DNA from: CAYLNL01 sp964385175
GTDB lineage: Bacteria > Bacteroidota > Bacteroidia > Flavobacteriales > Flavobacteriaceae
Direction: 5' to 3'
Length of the DNA: 64,000 nucleotides
NCBI GenBank assembly: GCA_964385175.1
Contig: CAYLNL010000001.1
Location: forward strand, 248,001-312,000
In this document: positions 51,500-59,184 of the stretch, piece by piece
How the letters are laid out: every line of letters starts with the position of its first letter
How positions within the stretch are numbered: the stretch's first letter is position 1
The notes under the pieces: generated by a model
What the model was told of the DNA's origin: nothing
The model's database searches: none
What the model saw: only the letters and a program-made list of their open reading frames with translations
Position numbers and translations under genes: made by a program

Positions 51500-51681
51500 C
51501 CGCTCCCCGAAGTTTCCCGATTTGGAAACGAAAACAAAAACCACTCCCGCGCAGGCACTCCTGTATGTGCGCGGGTGCGGGCGCACGAGCGTGACGCTGG
51601 CGCCGGTGAGAGTGAGGGGGTGGTACGAGCCATAAGGCTTGTACTGGCGGGAGGCTTATTTTTTTCAGCCTGTTTATGGAC
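51500..51681 (-). repeat. Interspersed repeat, reverse polarity; left member of a direct pair around the toxin
   Basis: Starts CTCCCCGAAGTTTCCCGATTTGG, GAAAACAAAAACCACTCCCG, a GC-rich core, GGCGCCGGTGAGAGTGAGGG. From 51619, GGTACGAGCC..AAGGCTTG and TGGCGGGAGGCT lead to CAGCCTGTTTATGGACGC. The last 60 bases are repeated in the same orientation at 55357-55414. Confidence 0.82.
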
Positions 51682-51738
51682 GCATTGTAATGGTTTCCAA
51701 AACCTGGATTACCGGGTTCCGGAAGACCGGTTATTTGT

Positions 51739-54700
51739 TTATGGGAGCGATTGTACCCAATGATTAAGCCGCGCGGGAACAACGGTAAATTTTATATTCC
51801 GCCCGGCGCCGCCTACGCTGGCTCTAATTATATTTTGTATTTCGGCAGGAACAGGAATAGGGGTAACGATGTGAAAATCTAGGTCCCATACTTGTTGCCA
51901 AACATCCATTCCCTGCCGCCCAACACGTTCGCTAAGGATGTTGTATTGTATTTGCCGTCCTTTTTCGATGGAATTTACTGCCTGCCGAACCCGGTGTGTA
52001 ACTGTATCTACATCTTTTAATATATTTCCCAGTTTCCCGCCTTCCTGTGGCCAAAAAGTCCAGTACTTAGAATCGGCGCCTTTTAAATCACTCATACACA
52101 AATGGTCGGCTTCGGGGGCTACTGTTTTTTTCTCAGCCACTTTAAATTTGTCGCCCCAACGGGTCTGGCGGTAAGGGGTATGTATTTCCCGTTTGGTTAC
52201 CCCTGCCCAGGCGCTATCCGTAGCTGCCAAATCGGCTTCTGCCTGTACCTGGTATAAGTCGGTTGACTTCCTGCCCCCGAACTTGTCGTTTTGGGCTGGG
52301 AGGATTCCTTCATCCATCATTTTACTCAATTGTTGCTTTTCTAAATTTCTGCCTATGTACAGTTCGTTCAGCCTGTCCACGTGCATGGCATGCCGGGTTC
52401 TTGCGCTTTGTAGTTCCTGTCTTCGCAAATCAAGGCTCTTTTCCTGTCGCACCATCCCGCGTTCCCATGATTGCATCTCCTGGGTAACGGCTTTTAAAGA
52501 AGGGTCATCTGCCCGGCGTTGTATTTCGGCTTTTAATTTCTCTTTAGTGGCTTTTATGTCGTCTTCGAGTTTTGTGATTCGTTGTTCAAGAGATTCTATA
52601 TCATCTAACGCTTTTTGCGCCTGGCTGAGGATTTTCTGTTCTGCCTTAACGCTTTTACTGAAGAGGCTGGCCATTTGGGAGCGCAGTTGCCGGCAGGTTG
52701 CTGCCTGTATTGAGAAAATATCTTCTAAGTAGGCTCTTTCCATGGTGGTTGCATACCAATCTAAATGGTTAATCGCCTGCCGTTCTAATGCTCTGGCGGC
52801 TTTGGCATATCTTCTAAAAGCAAGTCCAAGAGGCAATAGTGAGGCAACAACCACGGCGCCTCCTGCAAGCCGCTCCAGCATACTAACTTTCCTGCCCTCC
52901 AGGTCTCGTCCTGTGTAGGCTGTGTAAGCCCCGATATGGGGGGCGGCAATGATTTCTACCGCGGTAGAGAGCATAATCCAATAATTTCTGTCATATCGTT
53001 CCCGCGCTGTAATGCTGATGACTGTATCAATTTCTTCGGCTTCTTTTTTACAGGTATACATTATCCTGGTGTTTTTGAGAGCATTCGGCATTTTGTGCAC
53101 CGTAACGGGAATTTCTTCCATAGCGCCCAACTCTGCAACCGGGAGTTCTAAAAGTTCTAAGTATTTATGGGTAATGGCAATGGGTAGTTCATACACAGGG
53201 TGAGGTTCATCTAACCAGGCAATGGCATTGGCAATCATTCTTCCCTTCAGGTGCAATTCCCGTTGTTGTTCCTGGGAAAGCCCTTCTGCCTGCCGGGTTT
53301 TGAGGTTCACCTGGCGAAGCGTGTTTAGTAGAGGGTATAGTTGTGCGTTTTGTCCTCTCAAAGCATCTTTGTACACCGGAACTTCTACCTGGTGCTGCTG
53401 GAAGCGTAAGACCACCTTATCGCCATCTTCCCGATAAATTGCTTCCCAGGGTTCTTTACTTTCATAGGAACCTTTTTTGTATGTTTCGGGGAGTTCCCAT
53501 TCATGGCTATCTTCCTTAGGGTCGATTACCGTTACAGGCACTTTTCCCGATATTCCCCTTCCGTCTGCTCTTCCCGGCGCTACCCTAAAGGTGGTATTCT
53601 CTCCTTCTACAAGATAAACGGCGGGTTTAAACTCATGATTCAGAATGCTGAGATAGGTTGGGGCCACGAGGTCAACAGTAAATTCAATGGCTTCGGAAGA
53701 AACCAGGGGGGCGAGCGTTGCATCTTCCACAACAGGGAAAAGTTTATATTGGGTGGCGTGCAGCTGATCTGATAAGGGGAGTCCATCTTCTACGGGGATA
53801 AACCCGCCAAAAGATGCTTCAAGGAATTTCAACTCGGTTACACCTTCTGCATCGGTAACAGTACAGGGCATACTTCCTTCAAAGTTTTCAATGTGCCATG
53901 CTATGCGACAATTGGGTATAGGGTCGTCAAATTCGTCAATAACCCGTACCGAGAGCGCTCCGTGGATGCCCGCCTGGGGATCAATCACTACCTCCTGGGG
54001 GCCATTTCTCGTAATGCGAATGCCGGGTAAATCGGGAATTTCCGGCAGCTCTGGCCAGGAAATCAGAAATGTCTCAATAGTTTCATTCCATTGAAGGGTC
54101 AAAATTCCTTCAGCAGGTACTTGCATGCTGAGAATTCCAAGTAATGAGGCATATTCGGGCAGGACCAAATCAATTGGTTCGGAAAGATACACGGTATCTG
54201 AACGGTAGGGTTGCAGTTTGACACTGAGGGAGCTTCCCGCTGTACTGCTGAGCATGACGGACACTTCTTGCAGGGGAGGTTTTTTAAAAACGGCCTTGAC
54301 GCGAAGGAGCTCGTGAGGATGCAACCGGGTTACTGCTACCGATGGGTCTAACCTGGTGATGGAAAGAACAACATCTTGCTCTTCCTCTCTTTCATTGTCT
54401 TTTCTCAACCGTCTTTGCCTTAAACGCATCATGCCGTATGCAACCGCTCCGATACCTCCTGCCAGGGCTGCTATTCCAATGATTTTAACCCACTTTCGGG
54501 AGCCGCTCCATGGAGTTCCCAAATTTCCCCAAAAAAATACGCGGGTTACCGGCAGTTCATTTCCTTTCCACTTGATTTCTAAGGAGGTAATTTTTGTAGC
54601 TCCTTCCGGGATAAGCATATTTCCATTGTAATCTAAGGTTTCCCCGTTGTTGAAATGGAGTTTAATATAGGCAACACTTTGTTCGGGATAGTCTAAATGT

Positions 54701-55071
54701 TGGCGCGCCAGGCGATAGGTAAGCCAGAAACGGTTTCCCAGGGGTTTATCTTCTAACACGGTAGCTGTTACCTGGGGGCTAATGGAAAGTCGCCTTCCCT
54801 GCGGGCTGTCATATAAATAGATAATGGGTTGTATGTGAATTTCTCCGCTGAAGTAAATTTCTCCTCCGTATTTTACATAAAAGCTCTGTTTGCTCAATGT
54901 TAGTGTATCGCGATTGCATTTCCAGGGACCGCCGCTTCGCTCGTGCAATACGAGGGAATCTTGCACCGGTTGCCCCACGGTATTTTCTATTGCCAGGCAC
55001 CCAAGAAACACACACCAGCTCCAGGCAACGAAGTGTTGAGATAGTATGGCTTTAACTCCAAATTGTTTCAT
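51739..55071 (-). CDS. Large polymorphic toxin with Ig-like, coiled-coil and pre-toxin TG regions
   Basis: 1110 residues. An N-terminal signal or anchor (VAWSWCVFLGCLAIEN) and a membrane helix near 195-215 (IIGIAALAGGIGAVAYGMM) precede beta-rich, Ig-like segments (about 240-560). Residues about 712-757 (YTAYTGRDLEGRKVSMLERL, then AGGAVVVASLLPLG) match the pre-toxin TG domain that precedes toxin tips in secreted polymorphic toxins. A coiled coil (about 810-917) and a C-terminal unit of about 135 residues (MSDLKGADSKYWTFWPQEGG onward) follow. D-x-K in that unit may indicate a nuclease. No immunity gene is recognised next to it. Confidence 0.75.
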   Translation of the reverse strand: MKQFGVKAILSQHFVAWSWCVFLGCLAIENTVGQPVQDSLVLHERSGGPWKCNRDTLTLSKQSFYVKYGGEIYFSGEIHIQPIIYLYDSPQGRRLSISPQVTATVLEDKPLGNRFWLTYRLARQHLDYPEQSVAYIKLHFNNGETLDYNGNMLIPEGATKITSLEIKWKGNELPVTRVFFWGNLGTPWSGSRKWVKIIGIAALAGGIGAVAYGMMRLRQRRLRKDNEREEEQDVVLSITRLDPSVAVTRLHPHELLRVKAVFKKPPLQEVSVMLSSTAGSSLSVKLQPYRSDTVYLSEPIDLVLPEYASLLGILSMQVPAEGILTLQWNETIETFLISWPELPEIPDLPGIRITRNGPQEVVIDPQAGIHGALSVRVIDEFDDPIPNCRIAWHIENFEGSMPCTVTDAEGVTELKFLEASFGGFIPVEDGLPLSDQLHATQYKLFPVVEDATLAPLVSSEAIEFTVDLVAPTYLSILNHEFKPAVYLVEGENTTFRVAPGRADGRGISGKVPVTVIDPKEDSHEWELPETYKKGSYESKEPWEAIYREDGDKVVLRFQQHQVEVPVYKDALRGQNAQLYPLLNTLRQVNLKTRQAEGLSQEQQRELHLKGRMIANAIAWLDEPHPVYELPIAITHKYLELLELPVAELGAMEEIPVTVHKMPNALKNTRIMYTCKKEAEEIDTVISITARERYDRNYWIMLSTAVEIIAAPHIGAYTAYTGRDLEGRKVSMLERLAGGAVVVASLLPLGLAFRRYAKAARALERQAINHLDWYATTMERAYLEDIFSIQAATCRQLRSQMASLFSKSVKAEQKILSQAQKALDDIESLEQRITKLEDDIKATKEKLKAEIQRRADDPSLKAVTQEMQSWERGMVRQEKSLDLRRQELQSARTRHAMHVDRLNELYIGRNLEKQQLSKMMDEGILPAQNDKFGGRKSTDLYQVQAEADLAATDSAWAGVTKREIHTPYRQTRWGDKFKVAEKKTVAPEADHLCMSDLKGADSKYWTFWPQEGGKLGNILKDVDTVTHRVRQAVNSIEKGRQIQYNILSERVGRQGMDVWQQVWDLDFHIVTPIPVPAEIQNIIRASVGGAGRNIKFTVVPARLNHWVQSLP

Positions 55072-55356
55072 ATCGGTTGTATTTTAGTTATTGGTTGTAA
55101 AAAAAACCTGAACAGGGTGTATTGGGTGGTTGCATTTTTTCGGTTTTTCAATTTTAACTGCTTCTACCCTTTTCTCTCTGCAAATCTCCTGGGAACCTGT
55201 TAGACAACTTATAGAAGCTTCTCAAAAATACTAAAAAAATTGATGTTCTCCTTTCATAAAGATTCCTGGCTATGCGCCATAGCTTGCTTGCTTTTCTCTT
55301 CAAAGAAAACAGGGGTTCCCCGGCGCACGGGGAGGAAAGCTATGTTAGTAACAGGT

Positions 55357-55414
55357 GGTAGTAGCCAGGGGGCTTGCAGCGGCGGGAGGCTCCTTTTCAG
55401 CGCTCTTTATGCAG
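55357..55414 (-). repeat. Right member of the direct pair flanking the polymorphic toxin
   Basis: GTAGCCAGGGGGCTTG, GCGGCGGGAGGCT and CAGCGCTCTTTATGCAGCG follow the same order and orientation as 51619-51681. The copies are about 3.7 kb apart with the toxin between them. The rest of the 325-base gap before the next gene shows no ORF of interest. Confidence 0.6.
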
Positions 55415-56026
55415 CGTTCTAAGATAGAAAGAACATATCACTATCCAGGCAAGTATAGAGCCTTCAATAATCCGTTGATAGAGCCCGACAACTTTTGAAT
55501 GCATGTTAGATGATAAAATACTAACCAATAGAATAGCGGTCAATCCGCAAACAATGCCTGAGTATGATACATATTTTCCATTTGTCCATTTTCTGGCTAC
55601 AATTCCAAGAACCAGTAAACAGATGGGAACTATCATGTATGTCAATAGCCCCATGAGGTTATGAATTAACTGCGAAAGGCTTGGGTGAACCAATTCTTTG
55701 TTGCAACCTTTGTCGCATGGAAAAAAACTAACCATACTTGTTGTAACCCCGTAAAATACTCCAAGTCCTGCAAACCCTAATTTTGTAAGAGTAGATTTTG
55801 GTACTGCCCTTGCTGCATAAAATGCAAAGACGGCAATAAATATCCCGCCAGGCAAAAAGCCTAAATATCTAAGTTGAGGACCATAAGGTGTCCCAATAGC
55901 GTAGGATTCGCTAATGAGTTGAGAAATATGGCTATAATCTGAAAATTGTAGCCCACCCAGGATAGCTGCTGAAATAAAAAACAATACCCCCATACATCCA
56001 AACCACGATGCTTTCATTCCGTTCAT
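55397..56026 (-). CDS. DUF998-family membrane protein
   Basis: 209 residues with about six membrane helices. Family landmarks are the early SDYSHISQLISESYAIGTPYG (an extracytoplasmic loop), FPCDKGCNKELVHPSLSQLIH and a late GIVCGLTAILLVSILSS. The domain occurs in many bacteria; its function is unknown. It overlaps the end of the repeat at 55357. It is not an obvious immunity protein for the adjacent toxin, but this cannot be excluded. Confidence 0.85.
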   Translation of the reverse strand: MNGMKASWFGCMGVLFFISAAILGGLQFSDYSHISQLISESYAIGTPYGPQLRYLGFLPGGIFIAVFAFYAARAVPKSTLTKLGFAGLGVFYGVTTSMVSFFPCDKGCNKELVHPSLSQLIHNLMGLLTYMIVPICLLVLGIVARKWTNGKYVSYSGIVCGLTAILLVSILSSNMHSKVVGLYQRIIEGSILAWIVICSFYLRTLHKER

Positions 56027-56097
56027 ACTTTTTGTTAATTTTATTCCTGGAAAATATACTTGTTATTCGTTTGTCGAACCCTCGTTTAGAGTAGCAG

Positions 56098-56345
56098 CCA
56101 ACAACGAGCGGCTTCCCGCAGTTCGTCTGCGACAAATATAGAAAAAATGCTGTTGCTTTTCCCCACCCACCTCGCTCTCCTAAATCTCCCAACTTCGGAA
56201 CTAAACCAAAAACCGCTCTCACGTGCGGGAGCGCCTGTATGCGAGCAGGCACGCGCGCTCGCGACCGCGGGAGAAATAGTCTCATACAAAGCCAGGAGAC
56301 TTTGCGGAGCGGGAGGGGGTAAATACCACACGAAAGGATTTGTGC
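56098..56345 (-). repeat. Interspersed repeat, reverse polarity, with a second shared flank
   Basis: The flank (56098-56131) starts GCCAACAACGAGCGGCTTCC and shares GCAGTTCGTCTG with the palindrome at 49788-49822. Then CTAAATCTCCCAACTTCGG, AACTAAACCAAAAACCGC, a GC-rich core, GCGGGAGAAATAGT, CATACAAAGCCAGGAGACTTTG and CGGAGCGGG. Both arms are present. It ends with a CACACGAAAGGATTTGTG hairpin. Confidence 0.82.
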
Positions 56346-56361
56346 GGTAACAGGGAATGTT

Positions 56362-56802
56362 TCATAACTGTATGCCCCATGTTTTAAACTCGTTTACTTT
56401 AACTAAAAACATCATGGTATTACTCCCTAAATCGCCGCCGTTAACGCCACTTCTCCAGTAATTTTTGTTTTCTAAAAGTTCTTTTTTCAGGCGATTTGTC
56501 TCGATCATGTAAAAAACACCTGCAAATTTATACACCCAATAATCTGCTTTGGTAACCGAAATGCCGGTTGCTTTTTTTCTCGATTCATACTCAACAGCCA
56601 CATTCCCGGTTTTTTCGGCCATCAAATCGTTTTTTACTTCAAAAGTCAAATTCTTTGAAACAATTTTAATATCATAATCTTTGATGGCCGATTTTTCAAT
56701 GTCGGGTTCCTGAACATTAAAATGCTTCTTCAATAATTCTTTTACTTCATCTTCGGCTTTTAAACCATCTTCTAAATCTTTGTCAAAATTATAGTGTGCC
56801 AT
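56362..56802 (-). CDS. Small PD-(D/E)XK-like endonuclease
   Basis: 146 residues. After an N-terminal helix (DGLKAEDEVKELLKKHF), IKDYDIKIVSKNLTFEVKND gives the Asp ... Glu-x-Lys core, and GNVAVEYESRKKATGISVTK with KADYWVYKF continues the fold as in phage-type or RecB-like small nucleases. The gene has no partner beside it and is framed by repeats. Specific role is not clear. Confidence 0.65.
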   Translation of the reverse strand: MAHYNFDKDLEDGLKAEDEVKELLKKHFNVQEPDIEKSAIKDYDIKIVSKNLTFEVKNDLMAEKTGNVAVEYESRKKATGISVTKADYWVYKFAGVFYMIETNRLKKELLENKNYWRSGVNGGDLGSNTMMFLVKVNEFKTWGIQL

Positions 56803-56824
56803 TTTCTAAATTTTAGCTCACCCG

Positions 56825-56910
56825 CACAGGCGTTGCGCGTGCACGCGCGGGTACACGCACACGGGCAGGTAACGATACGGTACGAGCCCCGAAGGCTCGT
56901 GTCAGTGGGG
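56825..56910 (-). repeat. GC-rich core plus GAGCC hairpin module of the interspersed repeat
   Basis: CGCGGGTACACGCACACGGGC is followed by CGGTACGAGCC and GGCTCGTGTC, a hairpin. It leads directly into the tandem array of the arm module at 56911. The same pair of modules appears at 58015. Confidence 0.8.
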
Positions 56911-57152
56911 AGAATAGTATTGTGCAAAGCCAGGAGACTTTGCGAAGCGGTGAGAATAGTATCGTGCAAAGCCAGGAGACTTTGCGGAGCGGGAATAGTA
57001 TTGTGCAAAGCCAGGAGACTTTGCGAAGCGGTGAAATAGTATCGTGCAAAGTCGGGAGACTTTGCGGAGCGGGAATAGTATTGTGCAAAGCCAGGAGACT
57101 TTGCGAAGCGGGGGGATAGTATCGTGCAAAGCCAGGAGACTTTGCGAAGCGG
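56911..57152 (-). repeat. Six-copy tandem array of the repeat arm module (period about 40)
   Basis: Six head-to-tail copies of the unit TAGTATYGTGCAAAGCC..GGAGACTTTGCRRAGCGG (Y is T or C). Starts lie near 56911, 56952, 56992, 57032, 57073 and 57112. Copies alternate between ATTG and ATCG just before TGCAAAG. Each can form a CAAAG/CTTTG hairpin. The array ends 9 bases before the stop of the next gene. Confidence 0.92.
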
Positions 57153-57160
57153 GGTGGGCA

Positions 57161-57979
57161 TTAGAATGTCTTATATTTTTTGGATTCCTCAATTCCTTTT
57201 TTAATCTCCTCTTTTGTTCTGTAGTCACCAGGTATGTCTGGTAAATATGTCGGAAGTGTCGCAAATCTTTGGTAATGGTCAGTCCATTCATCATACTTAT
57301 AATCTGCAAAATGAGTTATCTCTGTCAGTCGTTTGTCTGGTGGTTTAGAATCAATTGTCAAAACGAAACCAAATGGTGGAAATGTAATCTCCGAAAGTTT
57401 GGATATGCTATTTATATCAATCTGCGCTAAAACACTGTATCCTATATATCTCTTATTACCCTGAATGTTGTAATAGCAAAAAAGTCTATATTTTTTTGAA
57501 AGAAATCTCGTTTCCTTGTTTTTTACAAACTTAACCAATTCGGGTTCAACCTCTCTGAAACTATCTGGATTAACAGAGAAAAACATAGTTACAATTTGTT
57601 TGATTGTTCGCAACGGATAAAAAAAAGTTGGATAGTATAAACTTGGTTGTCCCTTAGTTTTCTGCAAAATACTCATTGCTTGCCATGCCCAACTCACAAA
57701 AGCATGTCCATACCAACTCCCAGTTTCATTGTTACATCTTTCGCATAGACTGTAGAAACCAATCCCTCCTTGTTTCTTTTTTGAATATCCCTTCTCATAA
57801 ATTTGGCTGATTGTTAAATCAAAAAAATTGTCTTCAAATTCAATTAACTTATCAAATTCCAGTTGGTAAAAATATCGTTGATTATTAAATGCTTTCTCAG
57901 GTGGAACATGTTCATAACTTAGTTGTCCATAGTATCCACATATTTTACATTTTCCGAACAGTTTTTTTCTCCGTCCCAT
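57161..57979 (-). CDS. HNH-endonuclease-like zinc protein
   Basis: 272 residues. The N-terminal third shows an HNH arrangement: CKICGYYGQLSYEHVPPEKA (Cys pair plus His-rich EHVPP) and CERCNNETGSWYG (second Cys pair). This is the beta-beta-alpha metal fold of many phage- and defence-associated endonucleases. The C-terminal 170 residues are unassigned. It lies alone between repeats. A role in restriction of foreign DNA is possible. Confidence 0.7.
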   Translation of the reverse strand: MGRRKKLFGKCKICGYYGQLSYEHVPPEKAFNNQRYFYQLEFDKLIEFEDNFFDLTISQIYEKGYSKKKQGGIGFYSLCERCNNETGSWYGHAFVSWAWQAMSILQKTKGQPSLYYPTFFYPLRTIKQIVTMFFSVNPDSFREVEPELVKFVKNKETRFLSKKYRLFCYYNIQGNKRYIGYSVLAQIDINSISKLSEITFPPFGFVLTIDSKPPDKRLTEITHFADYKYDEWTDHYQRFATLPTYLPDIPGDYRTKEEIKKGIEESKKYKTF

Positions 57980-58014
57980 TTATCGTTATTATCCTGAAGA
58001 ATTTTAGACAGTGT

Positions 58015-58100
58015 TACCCCCGCGCAAGCCTGCGGGTACACGCACACAGGCAGGTAACGATACGGTACGAGCCAAAAGGCTCGCAACAGCGAGGGGGTAA
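58015..58100 (-). repeat. GC-rich core plus GAGCC hairpin module
   Basis: CCCGCGCAAGCCTGCGGG, ACACGCACACAGGCAGG and the hairpin ACGAGCCAAAAGGCTCG followed by CAACAGCGAGGGGG. The order and orientation equal those at 56825. It occupies the gap between two hypothetical genes. Confidence 0.8.
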
Positions 58101-58107
58101 ACTATTT

Positions 58108-58806
58108 TTAAATATTTAGATCAGCCCTTATACTTGAATATTTGTTTATCCAATTTTCTATTGTGTTTACGCACGTAAAATAATTATTTGTAAATGTCTC
58201 AAAAGAGAGGTCTTCATGAGTTTTGTACCAGCCATCGAGGCTTGATATATTTCCAACATTTTTGTTGATACTTAATTTTATGTTTTCATTTTCATAGGTT
58301 TTATTACCAGTAACGCCTTCTAAATAAGTAATTGATATAAATTCAAGTCTTTTGGATATTTCTTTAGGCATATAGATATTTGAACACATTAAATTCATTT
58401 CTTTAAAATATGTATTTAATTCCTCTATAGAAAAAACAACATAAGCCTTTGGATTCAAAGTTTCATTAAGGCGATTTACCTCTTCTTGGTTTATCATAAC
58501 GCTACATATTGACATCTTTCTTTCCTCTCTATTTTCATAGCTTACTATTATCTGTGTGGATTTAATTTTTTCCAATAATTTTAGCACTATGTCTAATTTT
58601 TTTTCGAAAATGATTTTTCTGTACCCAAATCTATCATAAATCAAAATAGCAATTATTAAGGTTATAAATGAGGTTGTAGTTAGAAAAATATCCTTTAGGA
58701 TATTAGAGTTAAACGAATTATTTGAAATTAATAGGGTCATTATAACTCCGATATAAAAAAGAATTAGAATCGCTACTACAAGTGAATTTATCCTTTCAAT
58801 TTTCAT
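58108..58806 (-). CDS. Hypothetical membrane protein with two N-terminal helices
   Basis: 232 residues. Two membrane helices (LVVAILILFYIGVIMTLLI, and IFLTTTSFITLIIAILIYD) at residues about 9-27 and 39-58 are followed by a long soluble part. There are no recognised motifs. The gene is AT-rich and lies inside the repeat-bounded island. No function is proposed. Confidence 0.55.
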   Translation of the reverse strand: MKIERINSLVVAILILFYIGVIMTLLISNNSFNSNILKDIFLTTTSFITLIIAILIYDRFGYRKIIFEKKLDIVLKLLEKIKSTQIIVSYENREERKMSICSVMINQEEVNRLNETLNPKAYVVFSIEELNTYFKEMNLMCSNIYMPKEISKRLEFISITYLEGVTGNKTYENENIKLSINKNVGNISSLDGWYKTHEDLSFETFTNNYFTCVNTIENWINKYSSIRADLNI

Positions 58807-58837
58807 TTTTATGATTTTTTAAAATAGCTGTCTTCAT

Positions 58838-58996
58838 ACCCCCCGCTACCGCCCGAATCCTTTCGGGTGGTAGTTACAATCCCCCCGCACGCGTGCCCGC
58901 TCTCCCGCGTGTGCACGCGCGGCTACACACCCGCGCAAGCGCCCACGCCCGTACCCCACGCTGGTGCGAACCTCCCGGCTCGTACCGCAAATCCAT
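58838..58996 (+). repeat. Rightmost interspersed repeat copy, composite
   Basis: Starts CCGCTACCGCCCGAATCC as at 36225, then CCGCACGCGTGCCCGCTCTC and a GC-rich core, then GCTGGTGCGAACC..GGCTCG, a hairpin in the polarity seen at 20290. No arm module is visible. Beyond it the sequence is core genes again. Confidence 0.75.
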
Positions 58997-59048
58997 GTTA
59001 TTCAACCCCTCAAAAATAGTAAAAACCGGCTTTTCCCCATCGCAACGG

Positions 59049-59180
59049 TCAATGACAGCCACAGTCTTTTTTTCCGCAGCCTTTGGCGGGTTTTTTCTTA
59101 GGCAACAGGAACTTTTTCACCAAAAATCCAATAGCAAGCAGCAGGGCGGTATAGGCGAGGAGCGGTTGCAGGTAGCTCAT
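59049..59180 (-). CDS. FeoB-associated Cys-rich membrane protein (43 aa)
   Basis: A short gene from ATG 59180 to TGA 59049. One membrane helix (AYTALLLAIGFLVKKFL) is followed by a basic stretch and the tail GCGKKDCGCH with three cysteines. It lies 4 bases after feoB on the same strand, so it is part of the Feo operon. Members of this family are thought to replace FeoC and bind iron or regulate the transporter. Confidence 0.8.
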   Translation of the reverse strand: MSYLQPLLAYTALLLAIGFLVKKFLLPKKKPAKGCGKKDCGCH

Positions 59181-59184
59181 ACAT

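Noticed and set aside
56911..57152. CRISPR array
   Set aside because: Units are head-to-tail with almost no spacers and no cas genes nearby; it is a plain tandem repeat.
56794..57244. ORFs repeating CKARRLCEAG or similar
   Set aside because: They are translations of the tandem repeat array and carry no independent coding signal.
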